This document shows positions 53,704-62,455 of a DNA stretch of 64,000 bases, in pieces. Within the stretch, counting starts at the first letter, position 1. Each line of letters opens with the position of its first letter. The stretch is taken from NCBI GenBank assembly GCA_046328035.1, contig JAXLXI010000004.1:124001-188000 (forward strand), given 5' to 3'. The DNA comes from JBGASG01 sp046328035. GTDB taxonomy: Bacteria > Cyanobacteriota > Vampirovibrionia > Obscuribacterales > Obscuribacteraceae. The notes below the pieces were generated by a model, which did not search any database, had not been told where the DNA came from, and saw only the letters and a list, made by a program, of their open reading frames with translations. The translations under genes were made by a program, and so were the position numbers.

Positions 53704-54372
53704 CTATGGATGCTTGGCTCGCATTCCTGCATGCGTCAGCTGGTCGAGAAGCCAGGACCTGACTGCGGTCATACTGTCCTCTTCGGAAAGGATGGTCGTG
53801 TCGAGCAAGGTCATCTTCGGCGCAGTGGTTTCGGCGTTTTCCTGCAGCCAGCGGTTGAACTTCGTCATACGCTCTAGCACTTCGTCGGAGCCGGACTTTC
53901 GCCAGCGCGGTCGCGCTTGCAGGCGCCTGATCAGTTCATCTTCAGTGCAAACCAGCGCTAGATATATGCTGTCGCTAAAGTAACGAAATTCATTGCAGCG
54001 TTCAAACTGCCCGGGCGTGCAGCTTCCGAAAAGAACAACCGGCCTGCCCGCTTGATTGATGTTCTTGGCCATGCGCAGCCACAGGTTTCGATAATCAAGA
54101 TAGTCATCGTCGGGTTTATTGAATTCATCGCGCCAGAGGATATCGCTCTCCATGCAAACGCACTCCTCCATGATCGGAGCCAGTTGCAAAGCCACCGTTG
54201 ACTTGCCGGTGCCGCTGGCACCGGTCACCACCAGCAGTGGCAGTCGCCGAAATCGATGCTTGTGCCCGCATGACTGGCAGACAGCAAATGCTTGCACCGG
54301 TGTCGGTACGGTCCAGGGTTCGATCGCCTTAGCGTCGCTGTATTCCCCGCAACCAGGACAAACGTTGAACAT
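53704..54372 (-). CDS. P-loop nucleotide kinase-like protein with N-terminal zinc finger
   Basis: A 222-residue protein. A four-Cys zinc finger is at the N-terminus (C5, C8, C32, C35: CPGCGE and CQSCGHKH), then the Walker A motif GASGTGKST at 51-59, and an adenylate-kinase-like fold with CMESDILW, VVLFGSCTPGQFERC and RRLQARPRW. The zinc finger is unusual for this fold. It may phosphorylate a small molecule, but no substrate is known. It is the last gene of the tricorn/P450/TPR run. Confidence 0.75.
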   Translation of the reverse strand: MFNVCPGCGEYSDAKAIEPWTVPTPVQAFAVCQSCGHKHRFRRLPLLVVTGASGTGKSTVALQLAPIMEECVCMESDILWRDEFNKPDDDYLDYRNLWLRMAKNINQAGRPVVLFGSCTPGQFERCNEFRYFSDSIYLALVCTEDELIRRLQARPRWRKSGSDEVLERMTKFNRWLQENAETTAPKMTLLDTTILSEEDSMTAVRSWLLDQLTHAGMRAKHP

Positions 54373-54381
54373 CGCTTTCTG

Positions 54382-54846
54382 TCACTTCGCCGACTTAGTA
54401 GATTCAGTAGACTTAGTGGGCTTGACCGGTGGCTTCGGCTTCAACTGCGCTTCTGCCTTGGCCAGAATATCCGCCGCCGGCTTGTTGGCACTGTCGATTT
54501 GAATGGCTTTCTTCAAGACAGGAATGGCTGCTTCATACGAACCCTGCTTGTACAACTGATCTCCGTGACGCAGCAACGCTGAAGAATAATTGGTCTTGAA
54601 AGTCTTGTTGTTCGGATCGCCTTTTATGGCCAGCTCGTGCTCTTTAAAGGCCTGCGTCCACTGCCCCTTCATTCCCAGCTCGACACCCCGATTATTGTGC
54701 TCCAGCGGGGTCTTAGGTTCCGGCGTTTGCAGCTTCAAGTAATCGCGGTTATTGGCCGGCGGCATGTCAGCCTGGACCGGTGCCACCACAATCGGTAGCA
54801 CGGACACTAAGGTACAGATGACGGCGGTCGGTTTCAGGACTGTCAT
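54382..54846 (-). CDS. Small exported TPR protein
   Basis: A 154-residue protein with an N-terminal hydrophobic segment (AVICTLVSVLPIVVAP, a likely signal peptide) and two to three TPRs (NNRGVELGMKGQWTQAFKEH and GSYEAAIPVLKKAIQID). The end is Lys/Pro/Thr/Ser-rich. GAGGAAAC precedes the ATG, a good ribosome-binding site. It lies ten bases after the P450 gene on the same strand, so it is cotranscribed with it. Confidence 0.8.
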   Translation of the reverse strand: MTVLKPTAVICTLVSVLPIVVAPVQADMPPANNRDYLKLQTPEPKTPLEHNNRGVELGMKGQWTQAFKEHELAIKGDPNNKTFKTNYSSALLRHGDQLYKQGSYEAAIPVLKKAIQIDSANKPAADILAKAEAQLKPKPPVKPTKSTESTKSAK

Positions 54847-54856
54847 GTTTCCTCGC

Positions 54857-56239
54857 TTATCTTTTGATGAGCCGCACAGGCAGCCCGTTTTTGGGAATCA
54901 ACGTAAAAGTGGCGTCCGGTTCGACTTCCGTGTGGGGAGCGAGCTCAAACCGATATTTCTGCCCGAGCGAACTCAAGACGAGCATGCCCTCCAGCATGCC
55001 GAAGTGCTGCCCGATGCAAACGCGCGAGCCGCCGCCAAATGGGAAGTATGCATATTTAGGTCGACCGGCTACAGCAGCCGGCTCGAACCGTCGCGGCCGA
55101 AAACTTTCCGGTGCCTCCCAGAAATCGGGATGTCGATGCGTCACCCACTGAGCAATCGAGATGACGGCGCCCTTGGGCAAGTAGTATCCGTCGATTTCGT
55201 CTTCTTCGATCGCCTGGCGCGGCTGCCCCCAAGCGGGCGGAAAGAGACGCATCGACTCTTCGAAAATCATGCGCGTGTAAGGCAGTTTCTCCAGTGAAGA
55301 AACATCCGGTGCTGCGCCTCTTAACGCGGCACTCACCTCATCGAAGAAACTTTTGTCTTCATCAGGATTCTGAGACAACAGATAAAACGTCCACGAGATG
55401 GCGGCGGCGACAGTATCGTGACCTGCGACCAGCAAAATGATTGCTTCGTTGACCACGTCGTCGTCGATGAAACCGAGTCCAGTTTCTTCATCGCGAGCTG
55501 AAAGCAAAATGTCCAACAGATCCTGCGAGCCGGCACCGCGTCGGCGGCGCTCTGCCACCATGCGCCTGACAGTGGAGACCATCTGCTCGTGCGCGCTTTT
55601 GTAATTGCGATTGCGTTCGCTGGGGAACCAGAGCGGCTGCGAAAACGGCGTGTTCATCTTATAGTTGACGAGCTTCAACACCTCACGGACAGAGGTGGTG
55701 AATGATTCGATTTCGTCCGACAGATCAGATGAGAAGAGGGCCTTCGCCACTGTCGTCAGCGTCAGACCAATCAGCTCTCTATGCAGATCTACGCTCTCCG
55801 GCTTCTCCCGCTGCCAACGCGTCAACAAGTCATCGACGCAGCCGGCGATCAAAGGCCCGAAATTGTTGACCACATTGCGATGCAGCAATGGTTGATAGAG
55901 ACGCCGTCTGCGCATCCAGGCATCACCTTCCGCGCTGAAGAGATTTTCACCCGCCAGAAGTCGCACCGACCGCAGGAAGAATTCACCCTTGCAGTAGTTT
56001 TTCTGGTTAGTCTGGAGAATCCGCTCGGCAGCCGCCGGATGCGTCATGTGATACCAGTGAAATGTCATCGGAGCCGGGAAAGTCGAGAACCGTATGTAAT
56101 CGCCATACTGCTCGCGCAGTTTCAAATAATACGGCAGCGGATTGACGGTCGTGTAGCGCAGGTGCCCGAAGAACGGCTCGCCAGGCGGGCAGGCAAACTG
56201 CCTGGCTGCGATTGCTGCTTTCTCCTGGCTGACAGCCAT
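54857..56239 (-). CDS. Cytochrome P450
   Basis: A 460-residue P450 with all core motifs: I-helix AGHDTVAAAISW, the ExxR EESMR in the K helix, and the heme loop FPFGGGSRVCIGQHFG with ligand C408. No membrane anchor, so it is soluble and needs external redox partners, none of which are nearby. Bacterial P450s of this type often hydroxylate fatty acids or terpenoids; the substrate is unknown. It starts two bases after the tricorn stop, so translation is coupled. Confidence 0.93.
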   Translation of the reverse strand: MAVSQEKAAIAARQFACPPGEPFFGHLRYTTVNPLPYYLKLREQYGDYIRFSTFPAPMTFHWYHMTHPAAAERILQTNQKNYCKGEFFLRSVRLLAGENLFSAEGDAWMRRRRLYQPLLHRNVVNNFGPLIAGCVDDLLTRWQREKPESVDLHRELIGLTLTTVAKALFSSDLSDEIESFTTSVREVLKLVNYKMNTPFSQPLWFPSERNRNYKSAHEQMVSTVRRMVAERRRRGAGSQDLLDILLSARDEETGLGFIDDDVVNEAIILLVAGHDTVAAAISWTFYLLSQNPDEDKSFFDEVSAALRGAAPDVSSLEKLPYTRMIFEESMRLFPPAWGQPRQAIEEDEIDGYYLPKGAVISIAQWVTHRHPDFWEAPESFRPRRFEPAAVAGRPKYAYFPFGGGSRVCIGQHFGMLEGMLVLSSLGQKYRFELAPHTEVEPDATFTLIPKNGLPVRLIKR

Positions 56240-56241
56240 AG

Positions 56242-59200
56242 CTACTTAAGCAATCCGGCCGGCAACGCAAGATTGGGACGCTTGTCGAACTTCGGCATCA
56301 CCACCGGCTTGTCCTTGAGCGCTTTCATAGCCAGCTCTATGCCCTTATCGAGTTGAGTGTCGACTTTGCGAGCGTAATCTTGCGGCCGAATATCAACTTC
56401 GATATCCGGATCGGTGCCGTAGTTTTCCACATTCCAACCCACGTCCTGGAACCAGAATGAATATTCGGGCTGCGTCGTAATCGTGCCGTCGACCAGGCGA
56501 TGTTTCGGCCAGATGCCGATGACACCACCCCAGGTGCGCTTGCCTACCATCGGTCCCAGTTTGTAGAGCTTGAAGCAGTGACTGAAAATGTCGCCGTCGG
56601 AGCCGGCAAATTCATTGGTCAGTCCGACTAACGGACCCGCGACCGACTCAGGCGGATACGGTTGTGGCGTGCTCCAGCGAGAGATATCGTAGCCGACGCG
56701 TTTGCGCGCCAGTTTCTCCAGCAAGAGCGGCGAGACATGCCCGCCACGGTTGTAGCGCACATCGACAATCAAGCCTTCGTACGAGTACTCCATCAGATAA
56801 CCGCGATGGAACTCGGCAAAACCCGCCGGTCCCATGTCGGGAATATGCAGATAACCCACTCGTCCCTTGGTTTTCTCGTGCACGTAATTGCGATTGGCTT
56901 CCACCCAATGGCGGTAACGCAGCTGCGCTTCCGAATGGAGCGTTCTCACCACAATTTGCTTGCGCTCGCCCTTCTTATTGGTCAGCGTCAGCTGCACATT
57001 TATACCTGCGGAGTTGAGCAATAGCTCATCGACGGTCAGATCCGTTCTGACAGTTGTGCCATTCACCGCCACAATCACGTCGCCTGCTTCCACCTGCAGA
57101 CCAGGCTCGGCCAGCGGCGAATCAGCGTTTCTATCCCAGGAATCGCCACGCATTATATTCTCGATGCGATAACCCTTTTTCTTCACATCCCAGACAAAGT
57201 CGCAGCCGAGGAATCCTTTGTGATAGTCGTGCGGACGGCGATGGTCGCCGCCGAACTCGTAAGCGTGCGACGTGCCCAGCTCTCCCTGCATCTCCCAGAT
57301 CAAATCCGAAAGCTCGGTGCGCGTCCTGATGCGCGGCAATATCTTGTTGTAGCGCTGGAAGACCGCGTTCCAGTCAATCGAGGACATCTTCTCATCCCAG
57401 AACTGCTCGGACTGCAGGCGCCAGGCTTCCCTATACATTTGCGCCCATTCAGCACGCGGGTCGATCAGTACGCGCGCACGCCGCAGATTCAACCAGCCGG
57501 AATGCGGACCGGGCTCTTCCGAAGCCGGCGGAATAGCGCCGTCGCGCGGCACCGGATCGGTGACGTTGATCGCCCGCAGCCGCCACTTAGTTGAATAGAT
57601 ACCGGTCTGACCATCAGCAGCGACCCGCAAATCCATGGCGTCGTTGACGATGCGTCCAGCGCGTTGCTCGTCCAGATCGTAAGCCCACAACTCGCCCGAC
57701 TCCGAGTTCTCGTCGGACCAGTGACTTTCTTTGATGCCTTTGACAAAGAAGCGCGTGAAGAAGACACGGTTGCGCGCTGCCGCCATGCCGCCGAAACGCC
57801 CTTCCTCAACATCGGCAAACACAAGAATCCGATCTTCGATGCCGTCGAAATCGATTTCGATCGGCTTCGGTTCGTCGCCCTCGGCCTTGGGCGGTTCGCC
57901 TTTGGCGGTGGTGGCAGTTCCATCTTTGCCGGCCGACCTGCCGGACACTTTGGCTTTGGCGCTCTTGCTCTTTGCAGCTTTGCCATTGGTGTGCTCACCA
58001 TCGGGCGGAGCTTCAAGCTCAACCGGCGGCATTGGCGGAGTCTTCGGAACCACGCCTTTCGCCTTGTGGGCAAAGGGCGACGGCACATCCTTTCTCAACG
58101 TCACCAGATATGGTCTTTCGGCATTGAGGAAACTCAAATCGAACTGCACGTGATCGTAAACAGGGAAGAAGTCACGCGACGAAATGAAGTAGAGGTAATT
58201 GCCGTCCGGATCCCACGCAGGCGATCTGTCGGAACGCAGCGGACGCGTCACGTTGTAAGTCTTGAAGTTTTTGGTGTCACAGATTTTTATCGAGCGCTTG
58301 TCGTGATTCTCCGCATAGCTGTACGCCAGCCAACGTCCGTCAGGAGACCAGGCAAGTTCACCGACGAACAGCGCCGGGCTGCGGTCGACCACCTTCACCG
58401 TTTTCTTCTCGCTATTGACGATAACCAGCTCATACTTGTGATTGCCGACCGCAATCAAATTGTTCTTGGTCGGCGAGACTGCCATCGACATGACGCGTCC
58501 CATGTCGGTGCTGGTCACCAGCTCCGGCGCCTTCGATTGATCTTTGTAATGGATCTCCAGCCGCTCGAACTTGTCGCGGTCGTTGACGACCACAAAACGC
58601 TCACCGTCGGCCATCCACTCCAGGAGCCGATAGCGGACGGCGCTGCCGGCGCCATATTGCACCGCCGGTCCGCCGAACAGTCCCATCACCATCGGTTGTC
58701 CACGCGCGATCAGCCCCACCGACATGCCGTCAGGGCTCGGCGCCCAGTGTTCGTGCGAATATTCCACATCGACAAACTTGCGGTTGATCTGCACCGTGGT
58801 CGGTGGCGCCGCCACCTCTACTTTTCGCGGCTTGCTTTCTCCGGCATCCAATTTATACAGATCAGCGCCCGCCGAATAAACGATCGACTCACCATCAGTC
58901 GATGGAAAACGTGCGTAGTAATCGGTGTGATTACTGTGACGCTTCAGGTCACTGCCATCAGGTTTTGTCGAGTAGATATTGCCGACGCCCTGATGATCGG
59001 AGAGGAAATACACTCGCCCGCCAACCCACATCGGCCAGACCATGTTGCCTCGCAACTTGATCAAACGCTGAAACTCGCCCTTGCCTTTGGCATCGACCCA
59101 GATTTCGCCCGCCGTGCCGCCGCGATAACGCTTCCACATGGCCGGGTCGGCAGCGTTGCGCCCGAGAGCGGTCTGCCCCTTCTCATTTTGACTAATAGAC

Positions 59201-59610
59201 TGCGCCGGTCCGATATCAATTACGCGCGGCACACCGCCCGTTGTCGGTATGGCAAAGATTTTGGTGTGCTTGAAAAAGGGCGACTGCGCGTCGGAGACAA
59301 AGAGAATTTCGTCTCCCTTGGCCGACCAGCTGCAAACACGCATGACCGCTGGACCCAGGTAAGTAAGTCGCTTTTGCGGGCCGCCGGCAGTGGGAATGAT
59401 ATGGACTTCTGGATGCCCTTCATCCTGTTGGACGAAAGCCACAGTCTCGCCATCCGGAGACAGCCGGGGAAAGCTGCAGGCACTGACGCCGGTGGTTAGC
59501 CGTTGCGCGTGTCCCCCCGCAGCATCGACAGCAAACAGATCGTCTTCGCAAGCAAAGACGATGGTGTCGCCATTGATGGTGGGATAGCGATAATAACCCT
59601 GGTCAGTCAT
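56242..59610 (-). CDS. Tricorn protease homologue (S41 family)
   Basis: A 1122-residue protein with the tricorn layout: two beta-propeller regions (first about 600 residues, GETVAFVQQDEGHPEVHIIP), an inserted low-complexity, Lys/Ala-rich stretch, then PDZ (GDVIVAVNGTTVRTDLTVDE) and the S41 protease domain with catalytic Ser1004 in NEFAGSDGD. Tricorn cuts oligopeptides from the proteasome or other proteases into small peptides. A GC-rich hairpin (59630-59652) lies in the gap to the aminopeptidase upstream. It is followed immediately by the P450 gene. An M1 aminopeptidase, the family of tricorn's known partner factors, lies directly upstream. Confidence 0.92.
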   Translation of the reverse strand: MTDQGYYRYPTINGDTIVFACEDDLFAVDAAGGHAQRLTTGVSACSFPRLSPDGETVAFVQQDEGHPEVHIIPTAGGPQKRLTYLGPAVMRVCSWSAKGDEILFVSDAQSPFFKHTKIFAIPTTGGVPRVIDIGPAQSISQNEKGQTALGRNAADPAMWKRYRGGTAGEIWVDAKGKGEFQRLIKLRGNMVWPMWVGGRVYFLSDHQGVGNIYSTKPDGSDLKRHSNHTDYYARFPSTDGESIVYSAGADLYKLDAGESKPRKVEVAAPPTTVQINRKFVDVEYSHEHWAPSPDGMSVGLIARGQPMVMGLFGGPAVQYGAGSAVRYRLLEWMADGERFVVVNDRDKFERLEIHYKDQSKAPELVTSTDMGRVMSMAVSPTKNNLIAVGNHKYELVIVNSEKKTVKVVDRSPALFVGELAWSPDGRWLAYSYAENHDKRSIKICDTKNFKTYNVTRPLRSDRSPAWDPDGNYLYFISSRDFFPVYDHVQFDLSFLNAERPYLVTLRKDVPSPFAHKAKGVVPKTPPMPPVELEAPPDGEHTNGKAAKSKSAKAKVSGRSAGKDGTATTAKGEPPKAEGDEPKPIEIDFDGIEDRILVFADVEEGRFGGMAAARNRVFFTRFFVKGIKESHWSDENSESGELWAYDLDEQRAGRIVNDAMDLRVAADGQTGIYSTKWRLRAINVTDPVPRDGAIPPASEEPGPHSGWLNLRRARVLIDPRAEWAQMYREAWRLQSEQFWDEKMSSIDWNAVFQRYNKILPRIRTRTELSDLIWEMQGELGTSHAYEFGGDHRRPHDYHKGFLGCDFVWDVKKKGYRIENIMRGDSWDRNADSPLAEPGLQVEAGDVIVAVNGTTVRTDLTVDELLLNSAGINVQLTLTNKKGERKQIVVRTLHSEAQLRYRHWVEANRNYVHEKTKGRVGYLHIPDMGPAGFAEFHRGYLMEYSYEGLIVDVRYNRGGHVSPLLLEKLARKRVGYDISRWSTPQPYPPESVAGPLVGLTNEFAGSDGDIFSHCFKLYKLGPMVGKRTWGGVIGIWPKHRLVDGTITTQPEYSFWFQDVGWNVENYGTDPDIEVDIRPQDYARKVDTQLDKGIELAMKALKDKPVVMPKFDKRPNLALPAGLLK

Positions 59611-59671
59611 GTGCCCCTCCCGAATGGCAGGGGCGAAGCCATGCCTCGCCCCCTATGAGTATGTCGCCGGC

Positions 59672-62241
59672 TTAGCTGAAGCAGGACTTGAACGATTCGC
59701 CTTCCCGTTCTTTGAAGACGACCGCCACGTGCAACCGCTCCATATGTTGATCGATCAGCTTGTTGCCTTTCAGCTTCGGATCGGCGCTGAGGAAAGCCAC
59801 CACGTCCTTCTCCCAATCTGGTCGGGCGAGCGCGATGACGCCCTCGACCATGCGAGAGATGGAGTTGTCGGGGAATTTGACCGTTATGTCCTTCCAGTTG
59901 TCCTTGGTGAACTTCCAGGCCGTCTCGCGACCGGATGTGTTCATCATCACCGACTTGATCAGGTACGGTCCGTTTTGTGTGCGCACCTCACCGTTCAATG
60001 TCAGTTGTAGCGTCTTCTGCAGCAGCCCCTTGTCGTTAAAAGCTGCCAGCGCGTACATGTAGCGGTCTTCGTCCTGCGGAGTCTTGGCGTTTTTGTACTC
60101 GTTGAGAAACTCATCGTACCGGGCAGTGTCGCCCGCAGCCGCCAGGATCTGCACCAGGGCCGGTGCCACATCAGGATCGACTGATGAGTTGTCTTTCTTG
60201 TAGTTGGCGTAAAGTTCCGCCGCCTTCTTCTGAGTATCCGGGTCTTCCGCAAGACAACCCATGCCCGCCCAGATCATGCCGCGCAGTTGACGCGTGCCGG
60301 CATCTTCGTCAGCCTTGCCGCTCCAGGTGAGCTTGTTGGCGATACCCGAAATCAAGTCTTTGACGAACGCTTTGAACTTCGATCTGTCGGCGTCATCGAT
60401 CTCGCGTTCCAGATAAGCCAGCGAAGAAATGATGGTTTGCCAGACGTTCTTGTCTGTTTCGTCCTTGAACATGCGGGCCATCTTCAGGTATTCGCTCAGT
60501 TGAACGTGACCGGCAACGACCATCGCCCATGTGTCATTGACGAGGTTGAAGCGCTCGATGGGGGTGAAGATCTCGAACGGCTTGGCGATCAACGACTTGA
60601 AAAGATCCGGCGAGTAGCGCGATCTGTAGAAACCGGAACCGCCTTCGTTAACCACCACATAAGCCGGCTTATAGCCGAGATCGACTTTCATCGATTTCTC
60701 GGTAAGAAGGACTTTGCGGTGTTCGACGTCTTTGCCGTTGGCGCTGACGCGCAAAAGCACCGGCACCTGGAAGAGCTGGTCCTTGCTCTTGTTGTCGCCG
60801 TCTTGCATGTAGAAGAAACGTTGTTGCGAAAGCACCAGCGTCTTGCCGTCGCTGTCCATTTCCGCAGTCACCATCGGATAGCCTTCGTGGAAGATCCACG
60901 AATCCATGATTTTGGTGATCGGCTCTTTTGACGCGCCTTCCAGAGCACCCCAGAGATCGCTGGTTTCGGTGTTGGCAAACTGGTGTTTGTCCAGATAAGC
61001 ACTGATGCCTTTGCGGAACACTTCAGCGGTCAGGTATTGCTCGAGCATGCGCAGCACCGATGCACCTTTTTGATAGGTGAGCACATCGAACATCGCTTCG
61101 CATTCTTCAGGGCGGCGTACAGGAAACTCGATAGGACGCGTGCTCTTCAGCCCGTCGACTGCGTAGGCAGCGGCGCGCGACGCACCGAACGAATCCCAAC
61201 GCTTCCATTCCGGCTTCCAGGAATCGACAGCCAGCATTTCTGCAAACGTAGCGAATGCTTCGTTTAACCATATACCGTTCCACCAGCTCATGGTGGTCAG
61301 GTCGCCAAACCACATGTGCGCCAGTTCGTGGGCGACCACGTCGGCAACGCGCTCTTGCTCGGCATGCGACGAGTTCTTCTCATCGACCAGCAAAGCCGTT
61401 TCGCGGAACGTCACGCATCCAAGATTTTCCATCGCACCAAACGCGAAGTCGGGAATCGCGATCAAGTCCAGCTTGTCGCCCGGATAGGGGACTCCATAGA
61501 ACTTCTCGAAGAAGGTGAGCGAGTGAACACCGATGCCTTGAGCGAACTTGGTGAGGTTGCCCTTGCCGGGCGGCGCGTAAATGCGCATCGGAGTTTTACC
61601 AGCCATGACGGGCTCTGTGGCTTCCAGTTCACCAATCACGAATGCCACCAGATAAGTCGACATTTTGATCGTGTCTTTGAACGTGACGGCCTTTTTGCCG
61701 CCATCCAGTTTCTTCTCGCTCTCGACGCCGGCGTTGGAAACAGCCGTCAGTCCTTCGTCGACAACCAGAGTCGTCTTGTAGACGGCTTTGAATGCAGGCT
61801 CATCCCAACAAGGAAACGCGCGGCGCGCGTCGGTGGCTTCGAACTGGGTGGTGGCCATTACCTTGTCTTTGCCGGCTGCATCTTTATAAGTGCGTTGCAA
61901 AAATGCGCAGCTTGCCAGTTGAGTTGTTAAAAGAATGATGAAATTTACTCACCATATTCTGAGTAAGTCGCAGGCGACGCGTTGCGGTTTTCGATTTCGA
62001 TTTTGGTATCGTATTTGGTGCCATCTTTTGATGTGGCGCTGTGAACTTCCAGTTCCAGCGCATTCATCAAAATCTCTTTTGACAGGCTCCTTCACCTCGA
62101 CGGTGATGGTTTCTTCCTTATCAAATTTGAAGGTCTTGAGGTCGGGAGCCAGACGCAGCTCGTACTTTCCGGAATGACTGTCTGCGGCAGTCGATAGCTC
62201 GCCACTTCCGGTTCGGCAACTGCGGATTTGTTCGGGGCCAT
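59672..62241 (-). CDS. M1-family zinc aminopeptidase, 5' end disrupted
   Basis: The intact part (59672-61900, 742 codons) has GAMEN, the zinc motif HELAHMWFGD and NEAFATFAE. The natural start is ATG at 62241, preceded by AAGGAGG about eight bases away (MAPNKSAVAEPEVASYRLPQ). Between them the frame is broken: about one base is missing near 62165 (T run), one is extra near 62077-62080 (T run), and a further change with a short deletion around 61880-61950 removes the segment before RTYKDAAGKDK. The full protein would be about 856 residues, as usual for this family. It removes N-terminal residues from peptides. The damage may be sequence error rather than true decay, because the neighbour is broken too. 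Confidence 0.85.
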
Positions 62242-62455
62242 ACCTTACCTTCCTCCTTGTTTACCGCCGTGTGAGGCGGCTGCAAAACGGGCGCGACGGC
62301 TGGGTGCCTCTCGCCACAGGCATCTCGATTTTAGAAATGAGAGGAAGCTTACCACATGCAATCAATTGATGGAGGTTCGGATATGATCTGTATCCGTTTT
62401 ACACAGCTCGCACGGATCACTTTTATTCCTGGCGCGTATTTCAAGGGGATGGTCA

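Noticed and set aside
57664..59499. 611-codon open frame on the plus strand inside the tricorn gene
   Set aside because: Shadow of the tricorn coding frame; Arg/His-rich composition without any motif.
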